Assembly (NCBI GenBank): GCA_033675545.1
Contig: JAWDGP010005713.1
Location: forward strand, 111,001-175,000
Reading direction: 5' to 3'
Length of the DNA: 64,000 nt
Source of the DNA: Elysia crispata
Taxonomy: Eukaryota > Mollusca > Gastropoda > Plakobranchidae
Shown: one piece after another, positions 40,301 through 57,505 of the stretch
How positions within the stretch are numbered: position 1 is the stretch's first letter
How the letters are laid out: each line of letters begins with the position of its first letter
Made by a program: the position numbers and the translations under genes
Notes under the pieces: model-generated
The model's database searches: none
What the model saw: the letters and a program-made list of their open reading frames with translations, nothing else
What the model was told of the DNA's origin: nothing

Positions 40301-40473
40301 TTAAAAAATTGACATGATATGAGTATACACACATATTCCTGACCTGGCTGCTTTCCAAACTTTGATTTCAGGGTAAGAAGCACATCAGCGTCAGAAAATA
40401 AAAGAATAAGGAACCACGCAAGGCCAACCAATGCAGTTATTACAGTTAAAGCTTCAAGTAAAAAGATGACCAT
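26224..40473 (-). CDS. DHRS7: DHRS7-like membrane-anchored short-chain dehydrogenase/reductase (gene span)
   Basis: Eight coding exons on the minus strand: 40473-40344, 34590-34435, 33426-33320, 32741-32549, 30662-30616, 29742-29623, 28513-28347, 26278-26224. Together they give 324 residues; human DHRS7 is about 339. All junctions are GT-AG with matching phases. Order: N-terminal hydrophobic anchor (residues 1-27); nucleotide-binding TGASSGIG (54-61); NNAG (137-140); catalytic Ser 190, Tyr 203 and Lys 207 in SYTGTKHAL; PGPV (C-terminal to the active site); and ERCAYLSCVAIANHQYETWV near the C-terminus, typical of the DHRS7 group. Classical SDRs of this group are endoplasmic-reticulum NADP(H)-dependent oxidoreductases acting on steroids and retinoids; the substrate here is unknown. 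All catalytic residues are present. DHRS7 against its close relatives DHRS7B/C cannot be fully settled by eye. Confidence 0.93.
27497..27750 (+). pseudogene. Heavily decayed mariner transposase remnant
   Basis: Reading from about 27484, YYACPHTSANIKMK then LVYPAYSQDIALYDYFFYPR corresponds to the mariner blocks HDNARPHTS and HPAYSPDLAPSDYYLFPQ, and after a frame change SHYDNDEGEVAVF corresponds to GHHYDNDEEV. The second catalytic Asp has become Tyr. Stops and frameshifts make it non-functional. It lies in the last DHRS7-like intron, antisense to the gene, and is much older than the copy at 23435-23836. Confidence 0.8.
28347..28513 (-). CDS. DHRS7: DHRS7-like gene, coding exon 7
   Basis: Acceptor TTTCAG|ATGGTA, donor AAGTG|GTGAGT. 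Encodes KRMTAERCAYLSCVAIANH, then ETWVSQQPLLLLVYMMQLFP. Matches the C-terminal DHRS7 region with its hydrophobic LLLLVYMMQ segment. Confidence 0.92.
29623..29742 (-). CDS. DHRS7: DHRS7-like gene, coding exon 6
   Basis: Acceptor TTTAAG|GGTTAT, donor GGAGAA|GTAAGA; 40 codons. Encodes GYFDALRTEM and VTVICPGPVFSNFLLNAATG, the PGPV loop that closes the cofactor site. Confidence 0.93.
30616..30662 (-). CDS. DHRS7: DHRS7-like gene, coding exon 5 (47-nt micro-exon with catalytic Tyr/Lys)
   Basis: Acceptor ATATAG|GAGCTC, donor TGCAA|GTGAGT. It encodes only APLSRSYTGTKHALQ but carries the YxxxK active-site pair. Phases 1 in and 0 out agree with exons 4 and 6. It is too short for ORF scanning. Confidence 0.92.
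32549..32741 (-). CDS. DHRS7: DHRS7-like gene, coding exon 4 (NNAG and catalytic Ser)
   Basis: Acceptor TTGTAG|GTGGAT. Encodes VDILVNNAGKSQRALW through IKRKGGQIAVMSSLAGKA. The donor consistent with phase is GCTG|GTGGGT; the nearby GTGAGG would shift the frame. The catalytic Ser is the second of MSSL. Confidence 0.94.
33060..33260. mobile_element. hAT-type MITE, 201 bp, with 8-bp target duplication
   Basis: Starts CAGTGGTACTTAA and ends TTAAGAACCACCG; the ends are 13-bp imperfect inverted repeats with two mismatches. Both sides are flanked by the identical 8-mer CACTAGAA (33052-33059 and 33261-33268), the target-site length made by hAT transposases. The right subterminal part contains GGTTCGATCTAACCC, a motif I associate with animal hAT MITEs. 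No coding capacity. It is inserted in intron 3 of the DHRS7-like gene. Confidence 0.92.
33320..33426 (-). CDS. DHRS7: DHRS7-like gene, coding exon 3
   Basis: Acceptor TTGCAG|CTAAAT, donor AATACT|GTAAGT. Encodes ILILPLDVTDFDNH, the conserved Asp-containing loop that contacts the adenine ring, and a helix ending in EYFNT. Confidence 0.93.
34435..34590 (-). CDS. DHRS7: DHRS7-like gene, coding exon 2 (cofactor-binding motif)
   Basis: Acceptor TTTCAG|CAAGCC, donor CATCAG|GTAGAT. Encodes SLAGKVVWVTGASSGIGEAI, the Rossmann TGxxxGIG motif, then LVLSARRKEELNRVKKTC. The ARR after the second strand suits NADP(H) preference. Confidence 0.95.
35780..36586 (+). pseudogene. Retrotransposon APE-type endonuclease domain
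   Basis: The frame is open from 35780 and reads ILQWNAEGIS, then IDVACIQETHL (catalytic Glu in QET), GGVLILVK, LGDFNSRSNFWG (GDFN) and, at the end, GGSDHRPVKLSI, the SDH catalytic motif of AP endonuclease-type nucleases. These are all the key blocks. It nicks the genomic target to prime reverse transcription. The frame ends at 36586; the continuing reading is in another frame from about 36535, where an A-run suggests a one-base slip. Confidence 0.9.
36535..38690 (+). pseudogene. Retrotransposon reverse transcriptase domain (two frames)
   Basis: The first frame (to about 37350) holds the connector, LTDTKAPGPDKVTPAML and YKKGKDKKQASSYRPISLTS, the RT finger block. At an A-run near 37347 the frame changes and continues RMINARL, QEQAGFRPYYST, VWVDLEKAFDKVW, GVPQGGVLSPTLFLIYVND, IYADDLALW (catalytic YADD at 37793-37804) and PTYLGITFEKRLTW, through the thumb to about 38690. 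All catalytic motifs are intact; only the frame break disables it. Confidence 0.93.
38690..39090 (+). pseudogene. Retrotransposon RNase H domain (frameshifted)
   Basis: Starts YTDGSADKAVRNGGAGVYIQ (catalytic Asp in TDGSA), shifts frame near 38803, and continues AEVMALLQGAKRVLE (catalytic Glu), FLSDAKSVLQAV (catalytic Asp) and WTPAHCGIVGNETADKLAKE (His and last Asp). The complete set of RNase H residues is visible across the break. It would remove the RNA strand after reverse transcription. Confidence 0.9.
39022..39462 (+). pseudogene. Retrotransposon C-terminal Cys/His region
   Basis: After a frame change near 39085 the polyprotein continues TYKEAKHIIKQYQQ, then LIFRLRTGHNRMNHHM, CPCAAG and EHLLQTCPLY. 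The CxC...H...C spacing is the terminal motif found after RNase H in this LINE group. The frame stops with TGA at 39460-39462, just before the ACA-rich tail. Confidence 0.85.
40344..40473 (-). CDS. DHRS7: DHRS7-like gene, coding exon 1 (membrane anchor)
   Basis: ATG at 40473-40471 opens a hydrophobic segment: MVIFLLEALTVITALVGLAW and on to ILLF, followed by SDADVLLTLKSKFGKQP. Donor CCAG|GTCAGG leaves one base. This donor is weaker than the others but is the one whose phase fits exon 2. Confidence 0.85.
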
Positions 40474-41624
40474 TTTCTGAGGACAAAAACAGGTCTAAAT
40501 ATGTGTAAGAAACAACAACGATGCGGTGCCAGCAAAAAATAAAAAAAAATCTAAATGGTCCTCTTAGAATCATTTAAAAACATTTTAATTCATAATTGAT
40601 TTTGCATTTCTTTAAGCGACTCTATGACTATATTAGAGTTATTTACAAGCAATATTAGAAATATTCTCACTGTGAGTCTAAATCGGGCTACACCGAGTCT
40701 GCTCCATAGATAATTTATTATTTTACCGCAGTAAAGTCCTCTACTGACTTGGAGAGAAATGAAAGTACCTGTAAGTTGATGCCTAATCAAAGCTAGACTA
40801 TTAAAGTATCATCTTCCATTACACAAGCTGTTGGGAGATATTATTACATTGCATATGTTACTTTTCCAGTTGGAAATATAAGCACTGAAAATAAGGTAAT
40901 TTAACACAATAGATCTTGATCTAGTAGATGATTTGATAAGACTGCTATGAACTGTGTGGTGTGCCAAATTCATCATTTTTGCCTGTCACCAATGAAATTT
41001 ACACCTCACAATAATTATTGTGAGCAAACCTCGCACTGAATAGCAACATAGACGAAGCTCTTTAGAAAAATTATCTCTCAACTTGGCAGATTTTCCTAAT
41101 TAAAAAGAGTTGTAAAACAGATTAGCACCTAAAAGACCTAAGGGAATACAATCATGTAAAAAAAAACAAAACTATGATGTTGTTCCTATAAATGATCAGC
41201 GAGAGGTACGCACTTTGATTAACTGGCACTCAGACAAAAAAAATAAAAATAAAACGGATACAGTGGCCTAGTCCATTGTTTAAGGATTTATATATCTCGT
41301 TGTACACAAATAAACTGACAACAGAACCTGAATTTTGCTTGCATTTTGCACTTGCAAACTAAATATGCTTACTAAATAAACATTACTTTGAAAATCCTGT
41401 TTAGACCTAAATTTCCATATAATTCTTTGCAAGACTCTCAGATGCAACGATGTAGCCTATTTGTTCACTAAAACACAAGAGAAAAATTATTCCAAGTCAT
41501 TTTTTAGTTTGGTTTCACAGTAGATTATACTTTAGAATTATTTATAAGTACCCGATACATAGGAAGAAGAGACTGGAAGTTTCCCGTTCAGCTTTTGCAA
41601 CAAAGCCAGTTAATTCAGCCTCTG

Positions 41625-41790
41625 TCTAACCCATGTAACAGTTACGTTCTCGGTGAGAGGGCTAGCATGTTTGCGAAAAGCGATTATGCTACGTAGCGCT
41701 AGGTGGAAGGAGTTTATGCAGATGAGTCAGTCTATAGATATAACGTGTTAGTCTAGCTAGTTAGCCTTTCCAGCGAAACCTCAGAAATAT
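41625..41790 (-). repeat. Inverted copy of the 43845/44351 duplicated block
   Basis: Read on the minus strand: TGAGGTTTCGCTGGAAAGGC, then GACTCATCTGCATAAACTCC, CGCTACGTAGCATAATCGC and GCAAACATGCTAGCCCTCTC, each matching the blocks at 43845-44010 and 44351-44500 with scattered substitutions. It lies about 1.2 kb upstream of the DHRS7-like start codon. Confidence 0.85.
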
Positions 41791-41804
41791 CCCAATTGTG
41801 TGCA

Positions 41805-41806
<2 letters not shown>

Positions 41807-41891
<85 letters not shown>
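41807..41891. repeat. (TC)n microsatellite
   Basis: About 42 uninterrupted TC units directly beside the inverted repeat copy. Confidence 0.98.
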
Positions 41892-41896
<5 letters not shown>

Positions 41897-42354
41897 AATG
41901 TCCTCATGTACTAGTAATATTGTTTTGCAAAAGCCTCGAGGTACTGACGAAATTTTGAAGAAATGGACGATATCACCTGTAAACTGAAAATCATAGCATT
42001 TTATACATTTAATTATCTTAATTCACTTTCACAGAGACACGCAGAGATAAAGAGAGGAGAGAAAAAAAATGGAGAGGGAGAAAGGAAGAAAGAGAGATAG
42101 AGAGGAGAGAGTAAGAGAGAGAAAATAGAGAAAAGGAGAGGAAGAAAGAGAATGTCTTTCAGCTCTAATGGCTGAGCATATTGACTTTGGCTTTGTCATG
42201 AGGGGCACACAGTCATGTGCCAATTTTTGATTATTTAAAATTAAGATATAATTTAATAAATAGCTTCTCTTTCACCAAAAAAAAAAAAAAAAAAAAAAAA
42301 AAGAATACACACACAAACCCTCCCCCATTTTCCGCCATAAATACTTAGATTATA

Positions 42355-42552
<198 letters not shown>

Positions 42553-42740
42553 AATATAAGTAAGAATTATAAGAGCTAGAAAAGAGCTGAAAGAGGATAG
42601 ATGGGTGCCGAAGCATCTATAAATCGATGGTTCTAATCCCACCTATTCATGCATTTTTCGGTCATTTTCACTTAAAGCCTTATCCTAACCACTGTTGAAC
42701 TCTACCTAAAATTCTAGCTCTTATAATTCTTACTTATATT
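42553..42740. mobile_element. 188-bp element with 29-bp perfect terminal inverted repeats
   Basis: The 29 bases at 42553-42581 (starting AATATAAGTAAGAATTATAA) are the exact reverse complement of 42712-42740. The interior contains GATGGTTCTAATCCCACC, which resembles a Pol III B box or tRNA T-arm. The element sits between two long CTA arrays. The class is uncertain: a foldback MITE is most likely, and a tRNA-derived piece caught in a palindrome is possible. Confidence 0.7.
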
Positions 42741-42767
42741 GAAACCAGTGGTTTACCTCCTCTAGAT

Positions 42768-43079
<312 letters not shown>

Positions 43080-43844
43080 ACTAAGAAGCTCCTAAAATCA
43101 TTTAAAATGATATTGGTCATTGTGACAAAGTTATACTACAAATTAAGAAAAAAAAACAAAAAACAAAAAACAAAACCACTAGGCATTCTTTTAGCTAAAA
43201 TGAAATACACAATAAAATCACTCCCTTTGCATCAGTTAAAGTGAAATTTATATACACAATAAAATTAATTCCGTTTACTCTGAGCACGAAACGGTTATCT
43301 AACAAGATGCCTCTTTAATATTGACTTGAAGCATGCTATCGAATCAAGATTTTTACTACATAGTAGGGACTGTTTCAAACATGGGTACTTTCAAATCAAA
43401 AGGCCTCTGTTTAAATGTTATAACTTGGTGCTGTTGTTTGCCCATAAAATCTATGATAGCCAAACGCAGGGTTCAAGCTGTAATGTAGGGGCCAGACAAA
43501 GGCTGAGGTATATTTGTAAAAGTCTGGTATGTGCTGGCACTGAAAGAGGATAGATGCTATTTTATAATTTACGCTGACTCTTGTAAAACTTCAAAACAAT
43601 ATTATCAAAATGCGCAAAACAATCAGTATCATATTTGGCAAGAGTTCAAGTTTTGGTTTGTCAGGATACAGTTACTTTTAGCGTTAGGCCGAAGATATAC
43701 TAGCCCGGGTTGAAGACAACATGCGAAGGAAAACAAGTGAGCTTTGCTAAAATACAAATAGAATAAAGAGATGATGGACCGACTGACTATACTGTATCCA
43801 ACTGTCCGAAGAGAGCCGGGTGGAAGTGACGCGTGCGCCATTTC

Positions 43845-44345
43845 TGAGGTTTCGCAGGAAAGTCTTACTGGCCCTGAGCTGGACTACGACGTAATATTTT
43901 TAGACTGACCGACATCATTTGCATAAACTCCTCCCACCCAGCGGTACGTAGCAGAATCGCTGTTCGCAAACATGCTAGCCCTCTCACCGAGAACATAATC
44001 TGTTATGTAAGGGTTACATGATGACTGCCAGCGATGCTCTAATGCTACCGGTACAGAGAACTAGCCTGGACCAGGTGTAAGCGCGCTGTGGAGAGTGTAT
44101 TTTCACTGCATGCTCACACAGTTACATTACATAACAATCACATGATCCGAGACAATTTTACCAGCAGCAGCAGCAGATTTCACTGGTCTAAACAGCTGAC
44201 CAGACTGACCAGGCCTAACGCTGGCTAGCGGCTTCCGATGTAAACAACGCAGGCCGATTTGCACTCGTCACTAGGAAAACCACGTGGTAGTTACGGTATG
44301 ACTCATGCTTACGGTACGTAACTCAACCTGCGAAACATGACTATT
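43845..44345 (+). repeat. 506-bp tandem duplication, copy 1
   Basis: Begins TGAGGTTTCGCAGGAAAG and ends near CAACCTGCGAAACATG at 44338. The beginning and end share GTTTCGCAGG in inverted orientation, so the unit itself has short inverted ends. Copy 2 starts exactly 506 bp later and is nearly identical. Confidence 0.9.
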
Positions 44346-44350
44346 ACCTC

Positions 44351-44853
44351 TGAGGTTTCGCAGGAAAGGCTTACGAGCCTAAAGCTAGACTACTACGTAA
44401 TATTTTTAGACTGACCGACATCATTTGCATAAACTCCTCCCACCCAGCGGTACGTAGTAGAATCGCTTTTCGCAAACATGCTAGCCCTCTCACCGTGAAC
44501 GTATCTGTTATGTAAGGGTTACATGATGACTGCCAGCGATGATCTAATGCTACCGGTACTGAGTACCAGCCTGGACCAGGTGCAAGCGCGCTATGGAGAG
44601 TGTATTTCCACTGCTCCTCTGCATGCTCACACAGTTACATTACATAACAATCACATGATTCTAGACAGTTTTACCAACAGCAGCAGCAGATTTCACTGGT
44701 CTAAACAGCTGACCAGACTGACCAGGCCTAACGCTCGCTTGCTACTTCCGTTGTAAACAACGCAGGGCGATTTGCACACGTCACTAGGGAAACCACGAGG
44801 TAGTTACGGTATGACTCATGCTTACGGTACGTAACTCAACCTGCGAAACATGG
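44351..44853 (+). repeat. 506-bp tandem duplication, copy 2
   Basis: Repeats copy 1 with few substitutions and a small indel (CTCCTCTG near 44614). It contains GGTACGTAG, an AGCAGCAGCAG run and an internal GTTACGGTA ... TACGGTACGTAAC palindrome, as copy 1 does. It is followed directly by a GA array. Confidence 0.9.
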
Positions 44854-44870
44854 ATATTATTGAAGAGGGA

Positions 44871-44874
<4 letters not shown>

Positions 44875-44954
<80 letters not shown>

Positions 44955-45049
44955 AGGCGTCAAGGAAAGAATGAGAAAAAGTGAGAAGTGAGAGAGGAAT
45001 AGAGAGAGCGTGTGAGAAAGAGAAAGAAACAGAGAATAGAGAGAGAAAC

Positions 45050-45119
<70 letters not shown>

Positions 45120-45130
45120 GGGGGAGAGAG
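44875..45130. repeat. Two (GA)n arrays with degenerate spacer and G run
   Basis: GA runs at 44875-44952 and about 45057-45110 separated by a purine-rich degenerate spacer, with a G run at 45109-45124. The strand is almost pure purine for over 250 bp. Confidence 0.96.
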
Positions 45131-45606
45131 AGAAAGAGATAGATAGATAGATTTAAATAGAAAAGGAAATTACTTTCAAGTCCTTCTCCCAACCTCACCT
45201 CGTACATTTAAAGATACAAGCTACGTGGCTGAACCTAGAAGAGACCTAATAGGTAATAATGTGAGGAATGTCTCTAACATCTCTCCCTACGTGGCCACTG
45301 TTGACCTAAAACCTTACACCTACCTGTCGAGAGCGACAGGAGGCTGATTTTCCGTGATCCCATCAAACAGTCTCGTTTTGGTGACCTTTGGTCAGAGTGT
45401 GATTCGTGACTATCCGGGTTTTACACAGGTCTACGGGATCAGGAGTTTTGTAAGGAAACGCAGCAAAGCATTTTTATCTATCTGAATGGATGGTCAGAGA
45501 AACAACACATGTCGACGATGCTTCAACGCCTTCCCTGTAAAAGAATTAAAAGTGGATATACAGTAAGACAGTGATAAAACATAATAACATAAATAAATTG
45601 AAAGAA

Positions 45607-45677
<71 letters not shown>

Positions 45678-45687
45678 TAATAATAAC

Positions 45688-45781
<94 letters not shown>

Positions 45782-45782
45782 T
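45607..45782. repeat. (AAT)n microsatellite
   Basis: About 58 AAT units with two variants. The Asn- and Leu-rich frames across it are artefacts. Confidence 0.97.
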
Positions 45783-47711
45783 TAATGATAACTTAAAAAA
45801 ACCCAAAAAACCAAAAGAGCAATATTATTAGGAGCTTAAAATAAGAGCGTCTGAATTCTTTACACCCAGAATCTTGTAATTTTTAGCCCGCGAAATGCTG
45901 TTTAGACTTAATAAGCAACTATGAAAACTATTTTCTCTTTATTGCTTTGTTATTTTATGCCAGTTATTTATTTTTTTTCTTTATTTCTCGTCCTGTGCCA
46001 TGAATGGGTGATTAACTTTGTGCTTGTAGCACGGACTGCCATATTGATAAAGCGTCCAGAGTGATTTAATGTTAAAGAAATCGGAGTAAATTAGTTCTGA
46101 ACCATTTTTAGTTAACATGTTATGAGCACAAAAAACTAACTTTTCTCTTCATTTGAAGTGTACAAGATATGAATGTTTACATTTTCTGATCTAATTTTGT
46201 GGAAACGGGAAACAAATTTTAAAAATTTTCCCGTGACATAAAATACGTGAAAAATGATTATAAAAGACCTACGGAGAAATTTCAGCTAAACCTATTCTTC
46301 AATTTTTAAAAGTTCAGCTCTGTTCTGAAACTCAGTGAGGAATTGTTTAAAAGAAAGGTTGAGATAATATTTTGATCTTAAATTATCATTGTTAAATATA
46401 AATCAAAATTAACCCACGCTCCAACCCCCCCCCCCCCAAAAAAAAAAAAAAAAAAAAACAAAAAAACAAAAAAACAAAAAAAACACACACACAAAAACAA
46501 AACAAAACAAAACAAAAAACAATTTAAAAAAAATAAAAAAGAACAACCCAAATTTTCTTTTCCCGCAACCCATGCTCCACAATCTCTCCAGCACTTCCTA
46601 ATCACATCCGTGTCGTACTTTCCGTTTCTCTCTCCTTCTCATCATATCTCTGACTCTCCTAATCCTATTCCCTGTCCGCGTCTCCGCCTCTCTTCAAACA
46701 CCGAATCATTAGGTAGCAAGACATCTGCAACCGCACAAGACCTATACATTTGTAAAAGTACTTGGAATATATTGGTAAATGAATCGTGTCTAAAAATCAT
46801 CGAAATTCATTAGGCAATCCTGTATTTCGCTCTCGAAAATAACAATAGAACGTAGATGAAAAGTAAATAAATAGTAAAAACAAAAACAACACCTGTTTGC
46901 TTATAAGTGATGCTGAGATGAAGTGCAAACCAAGCTGAAAGCTGTTACATTTCAACAAAGAGAGGAAAAGAAAACAAAAATCTGAAAGTTGGACTTTGAT
47001 TGGCTCAGCCACAATTGTCCTAACCTCAGAAACTGAGCGAGTCCGTTTTCATTTTGTGCTGCACCGGACTTCTGGTCTCATAAAGGAGAAACATAAAGGG
47101 ACATAACTCCGAGTACCTATTAATAACATACATTGCGTTACATCCCGTTGTTTATGATTTTTAAAAACTGTAACATAATTGAGGCAACTCTCAGCTTCAA
47201 ATCATTTTTCATTCTGATCCTGTCAACATTTTAGCCAATAGCTATTCAGGAATAATTTGTGCTGGATCCAATGATTCTTTATGTTGTGCCCGATTTCATT
47301 ACTTATATCGCAAGTTAAATTCCATGGATAAATTGGTGCTTTCATCGAACTAACAATGCCTACTTTTCATGTAAAAGCCAAAAATAACTTTGACGGAAAA
47401 AAATTTTTTACTTTGATTGTTTGAATGCGGCGAGAATTCCAGCTTTTGATGCGGATGTGTTTCTTCGTGCGACCACATCCTTTAAAAAAAAAACAAAAAA
47501 ACTACGCATTCATAGAAATTCATTGCAACCGTATTCAACAAGAAATTGACTGAAAAAAACCCCCACAATAACCCAATCAACATTAATAGTTTCAAGAAAA
47601 AAAAAGAGAGGAAAAAAAAACTACCTTGCGTTCACATTTTCACAGTACATAAATCCGATTGAAGCTGGATAGATCTAAGCGCTGTTTAATTTGAGGTACT
47701 AAATAAAGTCC

Positions 47712-54689
<6,978 letters not shown>

Positions 54690-54783
54690 GAAAAATCTTT
54701 TGAACCTTTATCACCATGTCGGTATAAATGTATAACAAAAAGAGTATTCTAAAATCCATTGACATAAACTCATTGCTCAATAC

Positions 54784-54898
54784 TTTCTTCTTCTTCTTCT
54801 TCTTCTTCTTCTTCTTCTTCTTCTTCTTCCTCTCCTCCTCCTCCTCCTCCTCCTCCTTCTTCTTCTTCCTCTTCTTTATCTCCTTTTTCTTCTTCTTC
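54784..54898. repeat. (TTC)n/(TCC)n pyrimidine tract
   Basis: TTC units followed by TCC units and mixed TTC/TTT, about 95 nt after the EGF gene stop codon, so probably within its 3' UTR. Confidence 0.95.
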
Positions 54899-55196
54899 CA
54901 TAACTGTTCCTATTCATTTGATAAATTATTGTCTCATTATATTTGTAAACACAATGAGAGAATGTGTGTTAAATTATTTCATGAAATGGGTTGTCCACAT
55001 TGATAATAAGAAATTGACAGCGAATCTAAGATTACACTATGTTTCGCAGTAAACGGAACCAGTGTTTCAATGTATCGCGAATCCTGCGCTATCTTGCCTA
55101 ATGACCCTTTGAGATGATTTAAGTAAAACCGGTTTGAATGTCTACAGACTCACTGAGACTATATAAAACCAGAAAATCTACCAACGTGGACTTTTC

Positions 55197-55555
55197 CAGA
55201 GCACTCTGAGCTCAATAGTTGCTTTCAAATTCACGTAAACCTCTCTTTTGATCTTCAGGCGCGCTTCCACTTAATTAGAATGGTGTAGTCAAAAATTGAT
55301 GGCTGATCAGGATGAGATGGGTATAATAATAAGTATCACATTTTTTAACCAAATCAAACTAGAATTTTTGTTAATGAGTTGAAAAGTTAAGGTGAAAACA
55401 ACGAGGAAAAAGACCTTAAGCAGAAATTTTAATCTTCAAATTCCTTCTAGCAATTAGATGACGTAGTCCTCAGAAAATAAAATTTACATGGTGATATAAT
55501 TTTACAAGTGGATGGACTAGAGAGAAGAGAGATCACCTTAAAACGACCGTTTCAA
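55197..55555 (+). repeat. Dispersed repeat, copy A
   Basis: Shares CAAATTCACGTA, AGATGGGTAT and TTTTTGTTA blocks (55197-55420) and GATATAATTTTACAAGTG with CCTTAAAACG (55471-55555) with copy B in the same order. Heavily diverged; the element family is unknown. Confidence 0.65.
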
Positions 55556-56090
55556 ACAACACAGTCACTTTATTTTTTGGTGATATCATGATAAGTTGCT
55601 GCTAATTTTCTATTTCCCGTTTCCTTTACAACATTCGCTGCCTTGCTGCGTCTCAGTCTAATGTCATGTAAAACTTTACACGCCTGCCGCCACTATCACA
55701 AGCTCTGTCTTGGCAGAAAACTCAAACCTTTAGTATAAATTTCAGCCAAAGCTTGATTTTATTTAAGAAAAATACTTAGAAAAATGTTTCCAACTGCAAA
55801 AATACTGAATTATACATGTTATTATTAATGTAAAATGGCTTTTAAAAAATGCCCTGTTTTGCCATGAAATATTTATCATCGCAGAAGACCAGGTTTATGG
55901 TGTGCCGTACACGTGTAATGAAGAAGACCACAATTGGCAATTTTTTACAGACTCAATTTTAAGAGCACTATTATTATAAATTATTTTCTTTCTCTTTTTT
56001 TTTAAACTATCCAGGAAAAAAAAAAAAAACAATGGTCAAAGATACATAATTAGGTACAATTTGACAATGGCCTATCAGAAGGAAATGTTG

Positions 56091-56330
56091 CATTTGGAGC
56101 CTCGTTGCTCAGAATTCTGAAGGCTTTGGGTTTGAATCCCTCTTATGCTTCATTTTTCTTTGAACTTAGGAAAAGGTCTCTACATTTTCCCGCCGGTCAC
56201 ATTCAGGTGTGAATGAATATCAGCTTAAGCACTGAGTCTTAAAGCAGTCGATCGACCAGGAGTCTGTCAGGGCCATGACTTGGAAGTCTTGTACTTTTAT
56301 TGAAAGCTCCTTCAGGTCTGTCAGACTCTG
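56091..56330 (+). repeat. Possible tRNA-derived SINE
   Basis: GTTGCTCAGAATT resembles a Pol III A box and GGGTTTGAATCCC, about 30 nt later, is a near-perfect B box with T-arm complementarity. The rest has no recognised SINE core. No target duplication was identified. Confidence 0.4.
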
Positions 56331-56681
56331 GTGAAATCTTAGTCTTCACTTTGTACAGAATAGATCATAACATTGGTTTAGATCTATGGCTATAGGCAAC
56401 AATCAGTCTTTCTTATAACTTATGGTGAGGTCTTGAAAATCTTCTGTTGCGCAATATGTAGAAAAAGAAGAAAAAATTTCATACTTCAATTATAGCTGTG
56501 TCTTAACATAATTACTTCTCTCAGCCTTCAACACAGTCTATAGGATTAGAAGAGGCGGAAACAGGGAGAAGGGACGAATCTTTCATTCTTAATCATAAGA
56601 CAATGTCAAGCACCGAGTAAGTTATAATTTAATACGGTTCTGCAATAGCACTTCGTTTTTTCACAGACGAGGTTGGAAACC

Positions 56682-57505
56682 GCAGCTCTGAGACCAATAG
56701 GCCCTATCAAATTCACGTACACCTTTTTTATGTACATGCAAGTTTCCTCAAGAATACAATGCGAATCTTCTTTTGGGTTGTTTAGTCGAAAAATGATTTT
56801 TTAGCCGGAATAGATGGGTATCATAATGAGTTTTACATTTTTAATCGGATTAAGTTTGCATTTTTGTTATGAATACTAATAGCTAAGGAGGAAAAAAAAA
56901 AGCCAACAAGAAGAGAATTCATGTTAATTATCCCTATAGAGTATCATCATAATATAAAGATCGTAACCTGAAACGTGTAATGGGTCATAAGATTTTTGTG
57001 GGCCGCCAATAATATCCAAAAAAGCATGGAAAAGCTACTGTAGACCACGCTATATTACGCGGGCATATTTTTAAATCCCAAAGTTGTTTAACGGATTTAC
57101 AAAACGACATTTCAAAACTCTATGCGAGACAAACAATTGAGCTAAGTCCACATTTTAATAACCGTAAAAATTTGTGTTTGTTTTTAAAGCTAAACGAACA
57201 CAACGTTTGTTTTGATTTTTAAACCCGTGGCGGTTGGGATAAGTTGAACTGTCGAAACTAGATCTTGGAGATGAGCCTATTCTCAATTAGAATATTAGAT
57301 CTACATTTAGATTTCTAGAGTGATCTAGACCTAAATCTTATTTAGATCTAAATATATGGATCTATCCCGTTCGTAGGACGGGGTGTTGCAGCTTGTTTAT
57401 TTAGCGATGTAGAACTAGATCCCAGAAAATACAATTTATGGAAATATGATTTTACAAGTGAACGAACTAGTGCAAAGGGAGATCCCCTTAAAACGCGATG
57501 TTACA
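56682..57505 (+). repeat. Dispersed repeat, copy B, with internal insertion
   Basis: Matches copy A in two blocks (56682-56900 and 57418-57505) separated by about 500 bp that copy A lacks. The extra part includes a stretch rich in AGATCT and TCTAGA sites (57270-57430). Confidence 0.6.

Larger units (their letters stand above)
34591..40343. other. DHRS7-like intron 1 (5.75 kb)
   Basis: Hosts the antisense retrotransposon at 35780-39480. The flanks 34591-35779 and 39481-40343 are AT-rich. Around 35140-35240, GGTGGCTTAC and GGGTTCTTAG weakly resemble Pol III boxes of a SINE. Confidence 0.6.
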
